Positions 29,703 through 42,683 of a stretch of 64,000 nucleotides of DNA are shown piece by piece (position 1 is the stretch's first letter; each line of letters opens with the position of its first letter). The notes beneath the pieces are model-generated. The model was not told the origin of the DNA. It did no database searches and saw only the letters and a list, made by a program, of their open reading frames with translations. The DNA is from Methanobacteriaceae archaeon (GTDB taxonomy: Archaea; Methanobacteriota; Methanobacteria; Methanobacteriales; Methanobacteriaceae), in the NCBI GenBank assembly GCA_030656015.1, contig JAUSNX010000004.1, forward strand, positions 186,001 to 250,000. The letters run 5' to 3'. A program made the position numbers and the translations under genes.

Positions 29703-31673
29703 TTATACTTTATTAATTTCACCAATCAAAGCCAGTGCATTCTGAATAAATTTCTCTACAATACGCCTGTATTTTTCTTCACTGGCCTTTAATGCATCTT
29801 CAGCTTTTTTAGCCTCAGTAATATCACGAGCAATTGTAGATATTCCAATAATTTCCCCATCAATATCTCTGATTGGAGATAATGTTATGGAAACATCAAA
29901 TTCTGGGCCATCTTTTCTTATGCGAGTAGTTTCAAAATGGGAAACATCATCTCCTTTTTTAATCTTATCAATGTTCTTTAGATTTTCTTCCCATTTTTCC
30001 GGCTTCATTAGAATAGAAACTTTTTTACCTTTAATCTCATTGGCAGAATACCCATATATTTTTTCAGCCGCAGGGTTCCAATCCAAAACAGTACCATCTA
30101 AAGAATAAACTACTATGGCATCACCAGAAGACTTAACAATACTTGCTAATCTTTCAATTTCAACTTCAGATTTTTTTCTTTCAGTAATATCTCTAAAAAT
30201 AGCCCGAGAATATAGAACATTTCCTTCTGAGTCTAATTTAGCACTTACATTACCATCTAAGACAATTTCATCGCCATTTTTGGTCAAAAAGCCCGTTTCA
30301 ATTTTATCTTCCCTCAAGCCTTGCATAACTCTTTGAAATATGTTTTTACATTGCTCCATATGATCTGGATAAATAATATCAAAAACAGTCATTTTTTCAA
30401 TTTCATCATCAGAATATCCTAAAGACTCCTTCCAAGAATTATTTACATATAAAAATGTCCCGTCTGGCCTTATCATTTGAATTAAATCCGTAGCATTGTC
30501 AAATAAATCTTTAAGTCTTTCTTCACTTTCTTTTAATGATTTTTCAGCTTTTTCGCGCTCAGTGACATCCCGAGCCACAGATAAAGCTACTTTTTTCCCT
30601 TTAAAATCAAATATATGTGAATTAATTTCCACGGGTAGAGAATTGCCATCTTTGGTTAAATAAGTTCTCTGGAAAGTAACTCTACCATCAGTTACCAGTT
30701 CCTTTATGCGTTTCCGGTTATTTGGTGCAGTGGAACCAATATTTTTAGGAGTCATCTTAGTAAATTCTTCCCGAGTGTAACCCAGTTTTTCCACAGCCAC
30801 ATCATTAACTTTAATGAAATTTCCAGCACGACCATTCGCATCTATCTCAATCAAAGTCATTATGTCATTTACTTTGTTGAAAACTTCTTTGAATAGTTCT
30901 TCACTATCCTTTAAAGACTTTTCAACTCCTTTTCTTGCAGTTATATCTCTTACAATAGAAGTCTGGTATTTTTCTTCAGCAGATTTCCAGTAAGTAATGG
31001 ACATTTCAAATGGAAACTCTTCCCCATTTTTTTTAATGCCTGTGCTTTCAAAGATTTTCCCCACTAGAATGTTTTCCCCTGTTTGTTGGAAATGGTGCAT
31101 TTTTGAAGTAAAACCATCTCTAAATCTTTCAGGCATTAATATACTAACACTTTTACCTAAAATTTCATCGGCGGAATATCCAAAGATTTTCCTAAAGCTA
31201 GGATTGCTATAAACAATATTACCCTCACTATCCGCAGTTATTATTCCATCAATGGCAGATTCTGTGATGGCATTGAAGTTTCCTTGACTTCTGGTTAGGG
31301 CTTTTTCAATAATTCTCTGATCATTAATATCTAAAAAAGAAATATAACATTTAGAAGTGTTAGGGATGGATGATACTCTAATAATAGCGTTTTTAACTTT
31401 ATTTTTGAGGGTAATGATTCTTATCTCATCATTTTGACCTGCTTCTTCTGAACAAACTCCTGATTCACAGCACTGCTCAAATATTCCAAAATCTTCTTCA
31501 AAAACAAGATCAAATAAATTTTTACCGACCATATCTTCAGATTCATATTCAAATAATTCTCTACATTGATCGTTGGCCATGATCACTGTTTTTTCTTCGT
31601 AGATAATGCCTGCGGTCCCACTATTATGGAAAATAGTTTTGAAATAAGCATCAAATTCATCACTATCCATCAT
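29703..31673 (-). CDS. Five-PAS-domain sensor protein without kinase domain
   Basis: A 656-residue cytosolic protein of tandem PAS domains at about residues 10-120, 128-250, 255-372, 380-500 and 505-625. Each ends with a PAC motif (for example SIVRDITARK, SVARDVTERE, AIFRDITERK, TIARDITEAK) followed by a KAEKSLKESEE-type coiled linker. The sequence then stops at EKFIQNALALIGEINKV. No HisKA, HATPase, GAF or cyclase output domain is present, so it may act through a partner. No heme or flavin ligand can be assigned. Monocistronic, between cbiP and lonB. Confidence 0.85.
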   Translation of the reverse strand: MMDSDEFDAYFKTIFHNSGTAGIIYEEKTVIMANDQCRELFEYESEDMVGKNLFDLVFEEDFGIFEQCCESGVCSEEAGQNDEIRIITLKNKVKNAIIRVSSIPNTSKCYISFLDINDQRIIEKALTRSQGNFNAITESAIDGIITADSEGNIVYSNPSFRKIFGYSADEILGKSVSILMPERFRDGFTSKMHHFQQTGENILVGKIFESTGIKKNGEEFPFEMSITYWKSAEEKYQTSIVRDITARKGVEKSLKDSEELFKEVFNKVNDIMTLIEIDANGRAGNFIKVNDVAVEKLGYTREEFTKMTPKNIGSTAPNNRKRIKELVTDGRVTFQRTYLTKDGNSLPVEINSHIFDFKGKKVALSVARDVTEREKAEKSLKESEERLKDLFDNATDLIQMIRPDGTFLYVNNSWKESLGYSDDEIEKMTVFDIIYPDHMEQCKNIFQRVMQGLREDKIETGFLTKNGDEIVLDGNVSAKLDSEGNVLYSRAIFRDITERKKSEVEIERLASIVKSSGDAIVVYSLDGTVLDWNPAAEKIYGYSANEIKGKKVSILMKPEKWEENLKNIDKIKKGDDVSHFETTRIRKDGPEFDVSITLSPIRDIDGEIIGISTIARDITEAKKAEDALKASEEKYRRIVEKFIQNALALIGEINKV

Positions 31674-32033
31674 TTATACCTCCAGCAATCCCCTATTATA
31701 AATTGAATATTTTAATAAATTAATTAATTATCTATAAACTATTATCTCTTTGATTTTATTTAAAAATATTCATATGTTAATGAACTATCATGAATTAGGC
31801 ATTTTTAATCAATTCCTAATAAAAAAATCAATGCTGAATAACTTAAACAACCCAAGATTTCTCGAATGTTTCTATAAATTAAAATATTAAATATATCAAA
31901 GATTAAAATAGCGATTAAAATATTATAGCAAAACAAATTGTTTCTAATAATTAAATATTAAATAATTTAATTAAAGATTAAGATAGCAAAACAAATTTTA
32001 AAAATAAAAATTATTTATTAATAGGGGTTTTCA
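31674..32033. other. Divergent intergenic region PAS / cobQ
   Basis: 360 bp, AT-rich. Two similar stretches, ttaaaatagcgattaaaata and ttaagatagcaaaacaaatt, occur near 31903-31922 and 31977-31996. No ORF or RNA gene is supported. No cobalamin riboswitch element was seen before cobyric acid synthase. Confidence 0.45.
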
Positions 32034-33557
32034 ATGTCTCAATTAACTTCAAAATGTATAATGGTACAGGGAACTTCTTCTAATGCTGGTAAAAGTGTTA
32101 TGGTAGCAGCATTGTGTAGAATATTCTCTAAAATGGGTTACAAAGTAGCTCCCTTTAAGTCACAGAATATGTCCCTCAACTCATATACTACTAAAGAAAA
32201 CAGGGAAATAGCCATAGCTCAGGTCTTGCAGGCAGAAGCAGCCGGTGTTGATCCATCTTACCACATGAATCCCATACTTTTAAAGCCAAAAGAAGATTTT
32301 GTTTCTCAAGTAATAGTTCATGGCCAACCTGCTGGAGATATGAATTTTTATCATTATCAGCAGAATTTTAGGGAACATGCACTTAAAGCAATTGAGGAAT
32401 CTTTGGAATATCTAAAAAAAGAATATGAAATCATTGTAATCGAAGGCGCAGGGTCTCCTGCCGAAATAAACATGCGAAATCGAGATCTGGCCAACATGGA
32501 AATTGCTCATCTGGCCGATGCGGATGTTATTCTAGTGGCGGACATTGATCGTGGCGGAGTTTTCGCTTCCATTGCCGGTACTTTTTCTCTTCTAGATGAA
32601 AAAGACCGCGGCAGAATTAAGGGAATTGTTATAAACAAGTTCCGTGGAAACATTGATATTTTAATGCCTGGAATTGAACAAATAGAAGAAATTGTAGGAG
32701 TTCCAGTTCTGGGAGTTCTGCCTTATGAACCCAGTTTAAAATTGCCTGAAGAAGATTCCGCTTCACTATCTGAGAGAAAGTATCGGGGCCAGGGAGATAT
32801 CAATATCGGAGTAATCCGACTTCCTAGAATTTCTAATTTCACGGATATTGATCCTTTAGAATATGAAGACGATTTAGGTATTAGATTAATCGAATTTGGT
32901 GAAAGTCTAGATAATTTAGATGCAATTATCATTCCAGGTACCCGAAACACAATCAATGATATGGTTGAGCTAGAAAAATCTGGTTTTGCCGATGAAATCC
33001 GCGAACTATCTAAAAAAATCCCAATTGTGGGCATATGTGGCGGATACCAGATGCTAGGTGAGAAAATAATCGATGAATCAAACAAAGAGTCCAAATATGG
33101 CAGTGTTAATGGCTTGGACATTTTAAAAATTGAAACCACCTTCGGTAGTGTCCCTAAAATCATTACCCAAAGTGAAGCTGAGATTATTGATGGATCCTTT
33201 TTTAAAAATGTTAAGGGCGAAACCTTAAAAGGATATGAACTCCACGAAGGAATTACTAACATAAAAGATACTAAACCTCTGTTCAAGGTTAGCAAAGGAT
33301 GTGGAAATGCACCAAATTCTGAATTTGATGGGGCCATTTCCGGAATGGTATTTGGAACTTATTTCCATGGAATTTTCCACAATTTCAACTTCAGAAGAGC
33401 ATTTACAGACCAATTAAGGATTAAAAAAGGATTAAAGCCCCTAGGTTTTGGTGAAGATACATTTGAAGCCAGCAAACAGTTTTCTATTGATAAGTTGGCC
33501 AAAATTGTAGAAGAAAATGTAGATATGGATTTTATAAATAATTTAATAGAAAAATAA
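32034..33557 (+). CDS. cbiP: Cobyric acid synthase
   Basis: Glutamine-dependent amidation of adenosylcobyrinic acid a,c-diamide at four side chains, in cobalamin synthesis needed for methyl-H4MPT:CoM methyltransferase. 507 residues. N-terminal P-loop domain QGTSSNAGKSVMVAALC (about residues 12-28), IEGAGSPAEIN, DIDRGGVFAS, then the class I glutamine amidotransferase with nucleophile Cys in VGICGGYQMLG (about residue 335) and the His in TYFHGIFHN. Start: aggggttttcaatg. Other corrin genes are scattered; cbiD is at 54.5 kb. Confidence 0.95.
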   Translation: MSQLTSKCIMVQGTSSNAGKSVMVAALCRIFSKMGYKVAPFKSQNMSLNSYTTKENREIAIAQVLQAEAAGVDPSYHMNPILLKPKEDFVSQVIVHGQPAGDMNFYHYQQNFREHALKAIEESLEYLKKEYEIIVIEGAGSPAEINMRNRDLANMEIAHLADADVILVADIDRGGVFASIAGTFSLLDEKDRGRIKGIVINKFRGNIDILMPGIEQIEEIVGVPVLGVLPYEPSLKLPEEDSASLSERKYRGQGDINIGVIRLPRISNFTDIDPLEYEDDLGIRLIEFGESLDNLDAIIIPGTRNTINDMVELEKSGFADEIRELSKKIPIVGICGGYQMLGEKIIDESNKESKYGSVNGLDILKIETTFGSVPKIITQSEAEIIDGSFFKNVKGETLKGYELHEGITNIKDTKPLFKVSKGCGNAPNSEFDGAISGMVFGTYFHGIFHNFNFRRAFTDQLRIKKGLKPLGFGEDTFEASKQFSIDKLAKIVEENVDMDFINNLIEK

Positions 33558-33615
33558 ATGGAAAATATTCTCAAATAAAAAAAAAATTGAATTAATTTAA
33601 ATTTTTTAAAAAAAT

Positions 33616-34065
33616 TTATTTTATAACCATAACCGGACACTCCGCAGATCTTACAACCTTGTCAGTAACACTCCCATACACAAATTTTGTTAAAGCATGT
33701 TTTCCAGAACTTCCGATTACTACTAAATCAATATCATCTTCCTCAATAGTTTTCAGAATAACTTCTGCAGGATTCCCTTCTTTTATTTCCGTTGTTAATT
33801 TAACATTCTGTTGACAAACGCCTTGGCATTTGCTTTCCATTAACTGTGCTGAAAAGTTTTCAACCGCTTCTTTCCCTTCTTTTTTTAAGGAATTATCCAA
33901 TTTTTGTTTTAAATCTTCTTCAACTAGTGCATCAAGATATCCCGCATCTACTACACTTAAAACAACCAAATCGGCCAGACCTGCATTAGCAATCATTATA
34001 GCGTGTTCACCGGCTTTTTTGGCGTGTTCGGATCCATCAGTAGGTAATAATATTTTTTTGTACAT
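33616..34065 (-). CDS. Universal stress protein (UspA family)
   Basis: A 149-residue cytosolic protein with the single-domain Usp fold. N-terminal [19 protein letters not shown] and the ATP-binding signature [20 protein letters not shown] (GxxGx9GS) show the ATP-binding subtype, which usually forms dimers. It ends with [10 protein letters not shown]. Start: gagggtaaaacatg. The gene lies 100 bp before the DASS transporter gene on the same strand. Usp genes beside transporters often encode regulators of them, but that is inference here. Confidence 0.9.
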   Translation of the reverse strand: MYKKILLPTDGSEHAKKAGEHAIMIANAGLADLVVLSVVDAGYLDALVEEDLKQKLDNSLKKEGKEAVENFSAQLMESKCQGVCQQNVKLTTEIKEGNPAEVILKTIEEDDIDLVVIGSSGKHALTKFVYGSVTDKVVRSAECPVMVIK

Positions 34066-34178
34066 GTTTTACCCTCAATACTAGTCTTTCTATTTAATTT
34101 TAGTTAAATAAATCTATTAATCTAATTTGATTTTAAAAAAAATAAATAAATAAATTGATTAAGTTCCAACTTATTTTT

Positions 34179-35507
34179 TTAAGTACCTAACAAAGACGGA
34201 GCAAATGTCAGAACACCCAGCATCACAATTGCAGTTAATATAATTCCAACTATAACCATTGGCAATCCTGCTTTGAATATCTCCTTCACACCCACATATC
34301 CAGAACCATAGGCCATGGCCACTGTTGGGTCGGCCATAGGAAACATGAATGAAAGTGAACATGCAATAGCCACTGGAACAGCATAGGTACCCACTGCTAA
34401 ACCTTGTGATTGAGCTAAAATCACAGATAATGGTATCAGTATTGCAGAAAGAGCAATGTTAGACATTACCTGAGTTATGCACACAGCAATGACCATTAAA
34501 ACCAGCATAACTGCTATGGTGGACGGATTATTTCCCATTAAACTAATTAAATCATTAATTAACCATTCAGCAGCTCCTGTGTTGAGAAGTGCGGCTCCTA
34601 GAGATAGTGCCCCTCCAAAAAACACAATTAATCCCCAGTCCACATTTTTCTGAGCATCTTTCCAACTTATTACTCCAGATAAAATAAATAATACTGCACC
34701 AATTAAAGCCACAGAATAGCTGTCAATTCCAGTTTTACTGGCAGTGACCCATAACGTAATCGCAAATAATAGTATTGCAATACTTATTTTCTCATTTCTA
34801 GAGATATTGCCCATTTTGGAAAGTTTTTCAGTTAGAACTGATTCTCCTCCAACAATACCCTTAACTTCACTAGGGAATATCCTACTCAGGCCAAACCAGA
34901 TAAATGTCATTAACATAATAGCCAGTGGGAATCCGAATATCATCCAGTTAACAAAAGGAATTCCAGTATATGCTGCAGCCATCAAGTTTGGCGCCGTACC
35001 TATCTCAGTACCGAACCCCCCAGCTAGTGATCCAAAAGAAGCCCCTAGAATCATAGCTTTAGCATAATTACTTTTACCTTTATCTGGGTCAGTAACTCCC
35101 ATAAGAAGTACTATTTCTTTAATAATAGGTAAAAGCATAGCAAAAGCAACTACATTCTCAATCCAGGCAGATAAAATACCTGTAGAGAATACACTAACAA
35201 ATAATCCCTTTCTTGGCGAGGTTCCCAGTTTAGATAGCATAGCATAAGTTAAACGTTGAGCAAGCCCACTTTTTCTGATTGCTTCGGCCATGATAAACCC
35301 CCCAATCATTAAGAAAAGTATAGGATTTGCAAATCCAATTACGGCATTATTAAAACTCTCTACCCCAATAATAGGCTGTATAAATAAAATTATAAGCGAA
35401 GTGACAGCTAAGTGGGTCGCTTCCGTAGCCCACATAATAACAGCAAAAATTAACAATGCAATAGCAGCATGCCCTGCATAACTTAAACCCGGTAGCGGAA
35501 TCAACAT
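34179..35507 (-). CDS. DASS family anion transporter (SLC13-like)
   Basis: Na+-coupled dicarboxylate/sulfate symporter family, 442 residues as read from ATG 35507, with about eleven helices. Hairpin motifs [11 protein letters not shown] and TAPNLMAAA match DASS substrate loops. The frame begins inside the first helix; family members normally have a KKIGL... segment first. An ATG at 35557 with GGGGGT 10 bases upstream would give [19 protein letters not shown] joined to this frame if the A7 tract just after it had one more A. The gene may therefore be frameshifted near its start. The substrate is unknown. Confidence 0.8.
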   Translation of the reverse strand: MLIPLPGLSYAGHAAIALLIFAVIMWATEATHLAVTSLIILFIQPIIGVESFNNAVIGFANPILFLMIGGFIMAEAIRKSGLAQRLTYAMLSKLGTSPRKGLFVSVFSTGILSAWIENVVAFAMLLPIIKEIVLLMGVTDPDKGKSNYAKAMILGASFGSLAGGFGTEIGTAPNLMAAAYTGIPFVNWMIFGFPLAIMLMTFIWFGLSRIFPSEVKGIVGGESVLTEKLSKMGNISRNEKISIAILLFAITLWVTASKTGIDSYSVALIGAVLFILSGVISWKDAQKNVDWGLIVFFGGALSLGAALLNTGAAEWLINDLISLMGNNPSTIAVMLVLMVIAVCITQVMSNIALSAILIPLSVILAQSQGLAVGTYAVPVAIACSLSFMFPMADPTVAMAYGSGYVGVKEIFKAGLPMVIVGIILTAIVMLGVLTFAPSLLGT

Positions 35508-35557
35508 AACTATGATCGCGAAAATAATCGCCAGAGGAAGTCCAATTTTTTTAACAT

Positions 35558-35977
35558 TCGTTTTATTACCCCCATATCTGTAAAAATTATTATTATCCGT
35601 ATTTTAATTAATCCATAATTTAATAGAATTTTCGACCTAATATGTTTAATTAAAGTAATTAATTATAAATTAAATATCCTTAAAATTAGTTAATATACTA
35701 TGATTGAAATTTATTGAGATTATTATGTTAAAATATTTTATTTAATAAAACATCAATTATCTAGGTCGGAAGTAAGTTTCCTTATTCCAATATATAAATT
35801 TTTCTAAGCAAATTTAATAGTTTAATTAAATGAAAAAAATGATTAATGAAATCTTAAAGATGAATTAAATTAAAAAATTATTAATTAAGCCAAAAAACAA
35901 GCACATTTAGTTTAATAGAATTAGATAAACCTAAAAGTTTATATAGGATAAACTCAAATGTTGGTATGCGAAAACAT
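35558..35977. other. Intergenic region upstream of the tRNA-Gly pair
   Basis: 420 bp between the candidate start of the DASS gene and the first tRNA-Gly. AT-rich, no ORF. It contains the tRNA promoter at 35933-35945 and presumably that of the transporter. Confidence 0.5.
35933..35945 (+). promoter_or_regulatory. BRE and TATA box of the tRNA-Gly pair
   Basis: aaaag (BRE-like) followed by tttatata, 33 bp before the first mature tRNA base; the strongest archaeal promoter in the gap. Confidence 0.65.
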
Positions 35978-36051
35978 GCGGTGTTAGTCCAGCCTGGTTA
36001 AGACTCTGGCCTGCCACGTCAGTGACCCGGGTTCAAATCCCGGACGCCGCA
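35978..36051 (+). tRNA. tRNA-Gly (GCC)
   Basis: Acceptor GCGGTGT pairs with ACGCCGC (one G-U), D arm GTCC...AGAC, anticodon loop CTGCCAC giving GCC, T arm CCGGG-TTCAAAT-CCCGG, discriminator A, no encoded CCA, no intron. It reads GGC/GGU codons. Confidence 0.96.
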
Positions 36052-36054
36052 TCT

Positions 36055-36128
36055 GCGGCTGTAGTATAGTCTGGTTAGTACTTGGGCCTTCCAAGCCTAC
36101 AGCCCGGGTTCAAATCCCGGCAGCCGCA
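36055..36128 (+). tRNA. tRNA-Gly (UCC)
   Basis: Acceptor GCGGCTG pairs with CAGCCGC, anticodon loop CTTCCAA giving UCC, T arm CCGGG-TTCAAAT-CCCGG, discriminator A. It lies 3 bases after tRNA-Gly(GCC), so both are surely cut from one transcript. It reads GGA/GGG codons. Confidence 0.96.
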
Positions 36129-36690
36129 CTCTACTTGTTTAAATTTTTATTATTGCTTTTTATTTTGATGATTTTTGTTAGATTTATTTTTACGTCATAT
36201 TCTTAAGTTTTCTTAAATAATCTGTAAATGATAATTGAATCAATTTCAACTTGATTACAATAGATTTTTATTAAAAAATTGATAACATTGAATCTAAAGA
36301 ATTTATTATTAAAAATAAGATTTTTATTAAAAAAATAATTTTGTGAGTAAATATTGTCAAATACACAAATAAAGCAGTATTATAAACCTATTTCTTTTTT
36401 TATTAAAAATAGAGTATTATAACCTACAATTATATATAAGAAAAAGTATAAGTTTGATACCAAGATATTCTTTACTAATTAAGAAATTAAATAAAATATT
36501 AAAAATAAAATATTAAAATAATGAACAAATTCGAAAGTTAGAAGAAATATTATTTTAAAACTTGATATTCAAACTTTTAAGAATTGATTAAATTAATAAT
36601 AATCAGAAATTTTAAAATATTTTAAAAAAATCAAAAACAATCTTTAAAAATAAATAATAAAAGGATTGTTTAATTAAGGTTGTGATGTTA
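36129..36690. other. Long AT-rich region upstream of HMG-CoA synthase
   Basis: 562 bp without an ORF, the largest gap in the window. A TATA-like stretch (ttatatataag, near 36430-36440) could start the HMG-CoA synthase operon with a long leader. I see no stable structure or conserved RNA motif. Confidence 0.5.
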
Positions 36691-37731
36691 ATGGCAGGAA
36701 TTGTTGGATATGGAGTCTATGTACCTTCATATAGAATAAAAGTTGAAGAAATAGCACGTGTATGGGGAGATGATCCAAAAGCTATTTCCAGGGGATTGGT
36801 AGTAACAGAAAAATCTGTCCCTGCCCCTGACGAAGATACAGCCACTATATCAGTGGAAGCTTCAAGATACGCCATGAAAAGAGCAGAGATAGATCCTAAA
36901 AAAATTGGAGCAGTTTATGTTGGTTCAGAATCTCACCCATATGCTGTAAAACCAACTGCTACTATAGTAGCAGAAGCTGTGAGTGCAGCACCAGAATTAA
37001 CCGCTGCAGATATGGAATTTGCATGTAAAGCTGGAACTGCAGGTATGCAAGCATGTATGGGCCTAGTAGATTCGAATATGGTTGAATACGGTCTGGCTGT
37101 TGGGGCAGATACTGCTCAAGGAGCACCAGGAGACGCATTAGAATACACGGCATCTGCAGGTGGAGCAGCCTACATAATAGGTAAAAAGGACACCATAGCT
37201 GATTTTGAATCTACTTACAGTTTTACTACTGATACTCCCGACTTTTACCGAAGGGAAGGAATGCCTTACCCCAGTCATGGAGGAAGATTTACTGGAGAAC
37301 CAGCTTTTTTCAAACACGTACTCGCTGCAGCTAATGGAATGTTTGAAAAAATGGGAACTGATGCATCTGATTACGATTATGCAGTATTTCACCAACCTAA
37401 TGGTAAATTTTACTTAAAAGCAGCTAAAAAATTAGGTTTTAATAAGGAACAAGTTCAGCACGGACTTTTAACTCCAGTTATTGGAAACACTTACTCTGGA
37501 GCCACTCCACTTGGACTGGCCGCCATATTAGATGAAGCAAAAGCTGGAGACAGAATATTAGCTGTTTCTTATGGTTCTGGTGCTGGAAGCGATGCCTTCA
37601 GTATTACAGTTAATGATAAAATTGAAGAAAAACAGAATTTAGCCCCTAAGGTTCAAGATATGATTAAAGAAAAACGTTACGTCGATTATGCCGTTTATGC
37701 TAAATTTAAAGATAAAATAAGGATGGCTTAA
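36691..37731 (+). CDS. Hydroxymethylglutaryl-CoA synthase
   Basis: Condenses acetoacetyl-CoA and acetyl-CoA to HMG-CoA, the entry to the mevalonate pathway for archaeal lipids. About 346 residues, from the third possible start (ATG 36691, [12 protein letters not shown]), after AAGGT. Catalytic Glu lies in the SVPAPDED region, Cys in [11 protein letters not shown] (about residue 112), and His in [10 protein letters not shown]. Compact archaeal form. The thiolase gene begins 12 bp after it, supporting the substrate-channelling complex known from methanogens. Confidence 0.94.
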   Translation: MAGIVGYGVYVPSYRIKVEEIARVWGDDPKAISRGLVVTEKSVPAPDEDTATISVEASRYAMKRAEIDPKKIGAVYVGSESHPYAVKPTATIVAEAVSAAPELTAADMEFACKAGTAGMQACMGLVDSNMVEYGLAVGADTAQGAPGDALEYTASAGGAAYIIGKKDTIADFESTYSFTTDTPDFYRREGMPYPSHGGRFTGEPAFFKHVLAAANGMFEKMGTDASDYDYAVFHQPNGKFYLKAAKKLGFNKEQVQHGLLTPVIGNTYSGATPLGLAAILDEAKAGDRILAVSYGSGAGSDAFSITVNDKIEEKQNLAPKVQDMIKEKRYVDYAVYAKFKDKIRMA

Positions 37732-38895
<1,164 letters not shown>

Positions 38896-39089
38896 ATTCT
38901 ATATATAATAAAAAATCATTAACTAAAAAAGATTAAATATTTTTTATATTTTAAAATTTATTTTTTTAAATGAATTATATCTTTAAAGTAGTTTCTTTAA
39001 AGTAAATATTTCTATTTTTTTTAAATTTTATTTTCTGACATATTCAATAAACAATTAATTCTAATATGATTATTCTAATTTCTCCATAA

Positions 39090-39857
39090 TCACAAACTAA
39101 AAAGTGGTTCTTTAGAAACTGAATTTATTAAATCTTCAGCAGATTTAACTTCTTCGTTATTGCCACTAATAAGCAACCAAACACTCCCTTCAGCACCCGC
39201 TACACCACCTGCAGCCACTAATTCTGCATCAGCACCAGACAACATTTTAATGGCATCAATTTCTGTGAAAACATCTCCTGTAACCGGAAGTATACGTGGG
39301 CCAGATACCCCTGGTTGATTCAGTTTATTTGCAATTTTATTAATATCAATATCAACTCTTTTTTCCAGTCCCACAGGTAAAATAAGTTTTACTCTACGAC
39401 CTATATGTGCTTGTAAAGCTACTCCAATGGTTCCTCCCTTGGGGTGGCCAATATATATCCCTGCCTGATTTCGTGATAAATCTAAAAGATTAGCACCTTT
39501 AAAAATAACATCACCTTCACCAAGATCGTCCACCACATCAAATATGGTTTTTCCTTTTTGCCACTTCCCTTGAGTTATGATTACATCTCCAGGAAATCCT
39601 TTATTATCAGATAGCCTTCCATCATCTCTTCTTGGTTTTGATGGTGGCAATACAATACCTCTAAAGAATCTTTTTGCTGAAAACTCCTTATTTTGACCAA
39701 TTTTTGATAAAATTTCCTCTGCGACGTATCCATTTGTGATGCCAGCAATTATGACTATGGTGCCAAATTTAAGAGCTTTATTTACAGAATTATCTTTGAC
39801 CAATGCTTTAGCAATTAAACGTTTACCCGCAGCAGGTGTTATTAAATATTGTTTCAT
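39090..39857 (-). CDS. Conserved archaeal protein of unknown function
   Basis: A 255-residue cytosolic protein with a glycine-rich pattern, not a named family to me. Features: [18 protein letters not shown] at the start, [18 protein letters not shown], a Lys/Arg-rich stretch [32 protein letters not shown], and a C-terminal [18 protein letters not shown]. The ATG at 39857 is chosen because GGTGA lies 5 bases upstream; a GTG/ATG 12 bases earlier is possible. No nucleotide-binding signature is clear. Confidence 0.75.
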   Translation of the reverse strand: MKQYLITPAAGKRLIAKALVKDNSVNKALKFGTIVIIAGITNGYVAEEILSKIGQNKEFSAKRFFRGIVLPPSKPRRDDGRLSDNKGFPGDVIITQGKWQKGKTIFDVVDDLGEGDVIFKGANLLDLSRNQAGIYIGHPKGGTIGVALQAHIGRRVKLILPVGLEKRVDIDINKIANKLNQPGVSGPRILPVTGDVFTEIDAIKMLSGADAELVAAGGVAGAEGSVWLLISGNNEEVKSAEDLINSVSKEPLFSL

Positions 39858-39961
39858 TAAATTCACCATTATAAGAAGTTTTTATAAAAAAATAGATATT
39901 TATTATAGTGATTTTTAAAATAATGTTTTTATAAGATGTTTTATGCATTTAATCTTCGATA

Positions 39962-40303
39962 TTATCTAAGCACTGGGCGACCTTCATCAGCCCAGTAAGT
40001 TATACCACCCAGCATATTATAAACTTCATTAAATCCAAAATGAAGCATTACTTGCATGGCATTAGCACTTCTAATACCTGATTTACAATATAACAAATAT
40101 TTTTTTCCTTTATCCATCGTTTGAATTTCTGCTTTGAAATTACTCTGATAATCCACATTTACTGCCCCTTCCAGATGGCCGCTTTGGAATTCTACAGGAG
40201 TTCTAACATCCCATAAAACAAAGTTAGGGTTATTAATATTTTCTTTTATAATTTCACTAGATTCTTGAGGAGTTACATCTTTAAATATTTGATTATCTGC
40301 CAT
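39962..40303 (-). CDS. Rhodanese-like domain protein
   Basis: A 113-residue single-domain sulfurtransferase-type protein. Active-site loop YCKSGIRSANAM, with the persulfide-forming Cys at about residue 79. The N-terminal half has LWDVRTPVEFQSGHLEGAVNVDY, the classical rhodanese CH2A motif. Start: cgtgatataatg. A TATA-like element (agtatatatatc, about 40337-40348) lies 35 bp upstream. The sulfur acceptor is unknown; no thiolation or Moco sulfurase gene is adjacent. Confidence 0.9.
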   Translation of the reverse strand: MADNQIFKDVTPQESSEIIKENINNPNFVLWDVRTPVEFQSGHLEGAVNVDYQSNFKAEIQTMDKGKKYLLYCKSGIRSANAMQVMLHFGFNEVYNMLGGITYWADEGRPVLR

Positions 40304-40736
40304 TATATCACGTAATTATCTATGTTTGAAATAAGATATATATACTATTTATATTAGTTTTTCTTTCTAAAACAAGAGTTTAACTAATAATATCATAAAC
40401 ATCAAAGAATAAAGCATGAAATATGATAATTAGTATAATAATGCAAGCATTCTCTGCAATTATATAGGTTAAAATAATATTCAAAATTGATTTGGATAAA
40501 TAATTATAAATCTTAGAATAATCGGCTGATAAAATGAATATCCAAGAAAATTAAATTAACATAAATACAATTATCAATTCTTAAAAAATTAAAAAAATAC
40601 TAGTAAACCAAATAGAATCATGACAAAAAATCTATCTAAAATTATTAGTTAATAGAATAAGTCGAATTATACGTAAATTTAAAAAAACAATTTATTTTAA
40701 TATAAAAAAAATGTATTAAAGGTTTTCACCTTTAAA
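40304..40736. other. Intergenic region rhodanese / thermosome
   Basis: 433 bp, AT-rich, holding the rhodanese promoter near 40337-40348. No ORF or structured RNA was recognised. Confidence 0.5.
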
Positions 40737-42371
<1,635 letters not shown>

Positions 42372-42683
42372 GATAATCACCTCTAAAATTATAATTGTTT
42401 TATTTTTCAATTTATTTTATGTTTTATGTTATTATCACTGGGTTAGAGGTTCTATAAATAGTTTTCTAAAGGAAATTTAATGAATTAATTAAAAATTTGT
42501 ATTTAGTAAAAAATTTGCAAAAATATAATAAATATATAGTAAGAATCATCACTAGCACTATTATAATGAGTTAAATAATATAATAATAATACTTTAAATA
42601 ATATTTATATTAACATATTTTCCTTCCAAAAATACTTATCTATCGATTTATAGAAAATATAAAATAGCATTGCTAGTGGTAAA
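42372..42683. other. Divergent intergenic region thermosome / peptidase
   Basis: 312 bp. It contains the thermosome Shine-Dalgarno and a BRE/TATA-like element at 42452-42460 on the minus strand, and an unassigned promoter for the plus-strand secreted protein. Confidence 0.5.
42452..42460 (-). promoter_or_regulatory. TATA-like element of the thermosome gene
   Basis: tatttatag on the minus strand, preceded by agaaaac (BRE-like), about 84 bp before the GTG start. Confidence 0.5.

Noticed and set aside
29640-29705. Frameshift hiding a histidine kinase after the PAS protein
   Set aside because: The sequence past the stop has no kinase-like coding frame, and the ending (NALALIGEINKV) looks natural.
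32723-33337. 204-codon ORF on the minus strand
   Set aside because: It lies inside cobyric acid synthase on the opposite strand; the sense frame has all the family motifs.
42372-42410. 13-residue N-terminal extension of the thermosome
   Set aside because: The AGGTGAT directly before GTG 42371 and the family N-terminus MAQYSGAGQ set the start.
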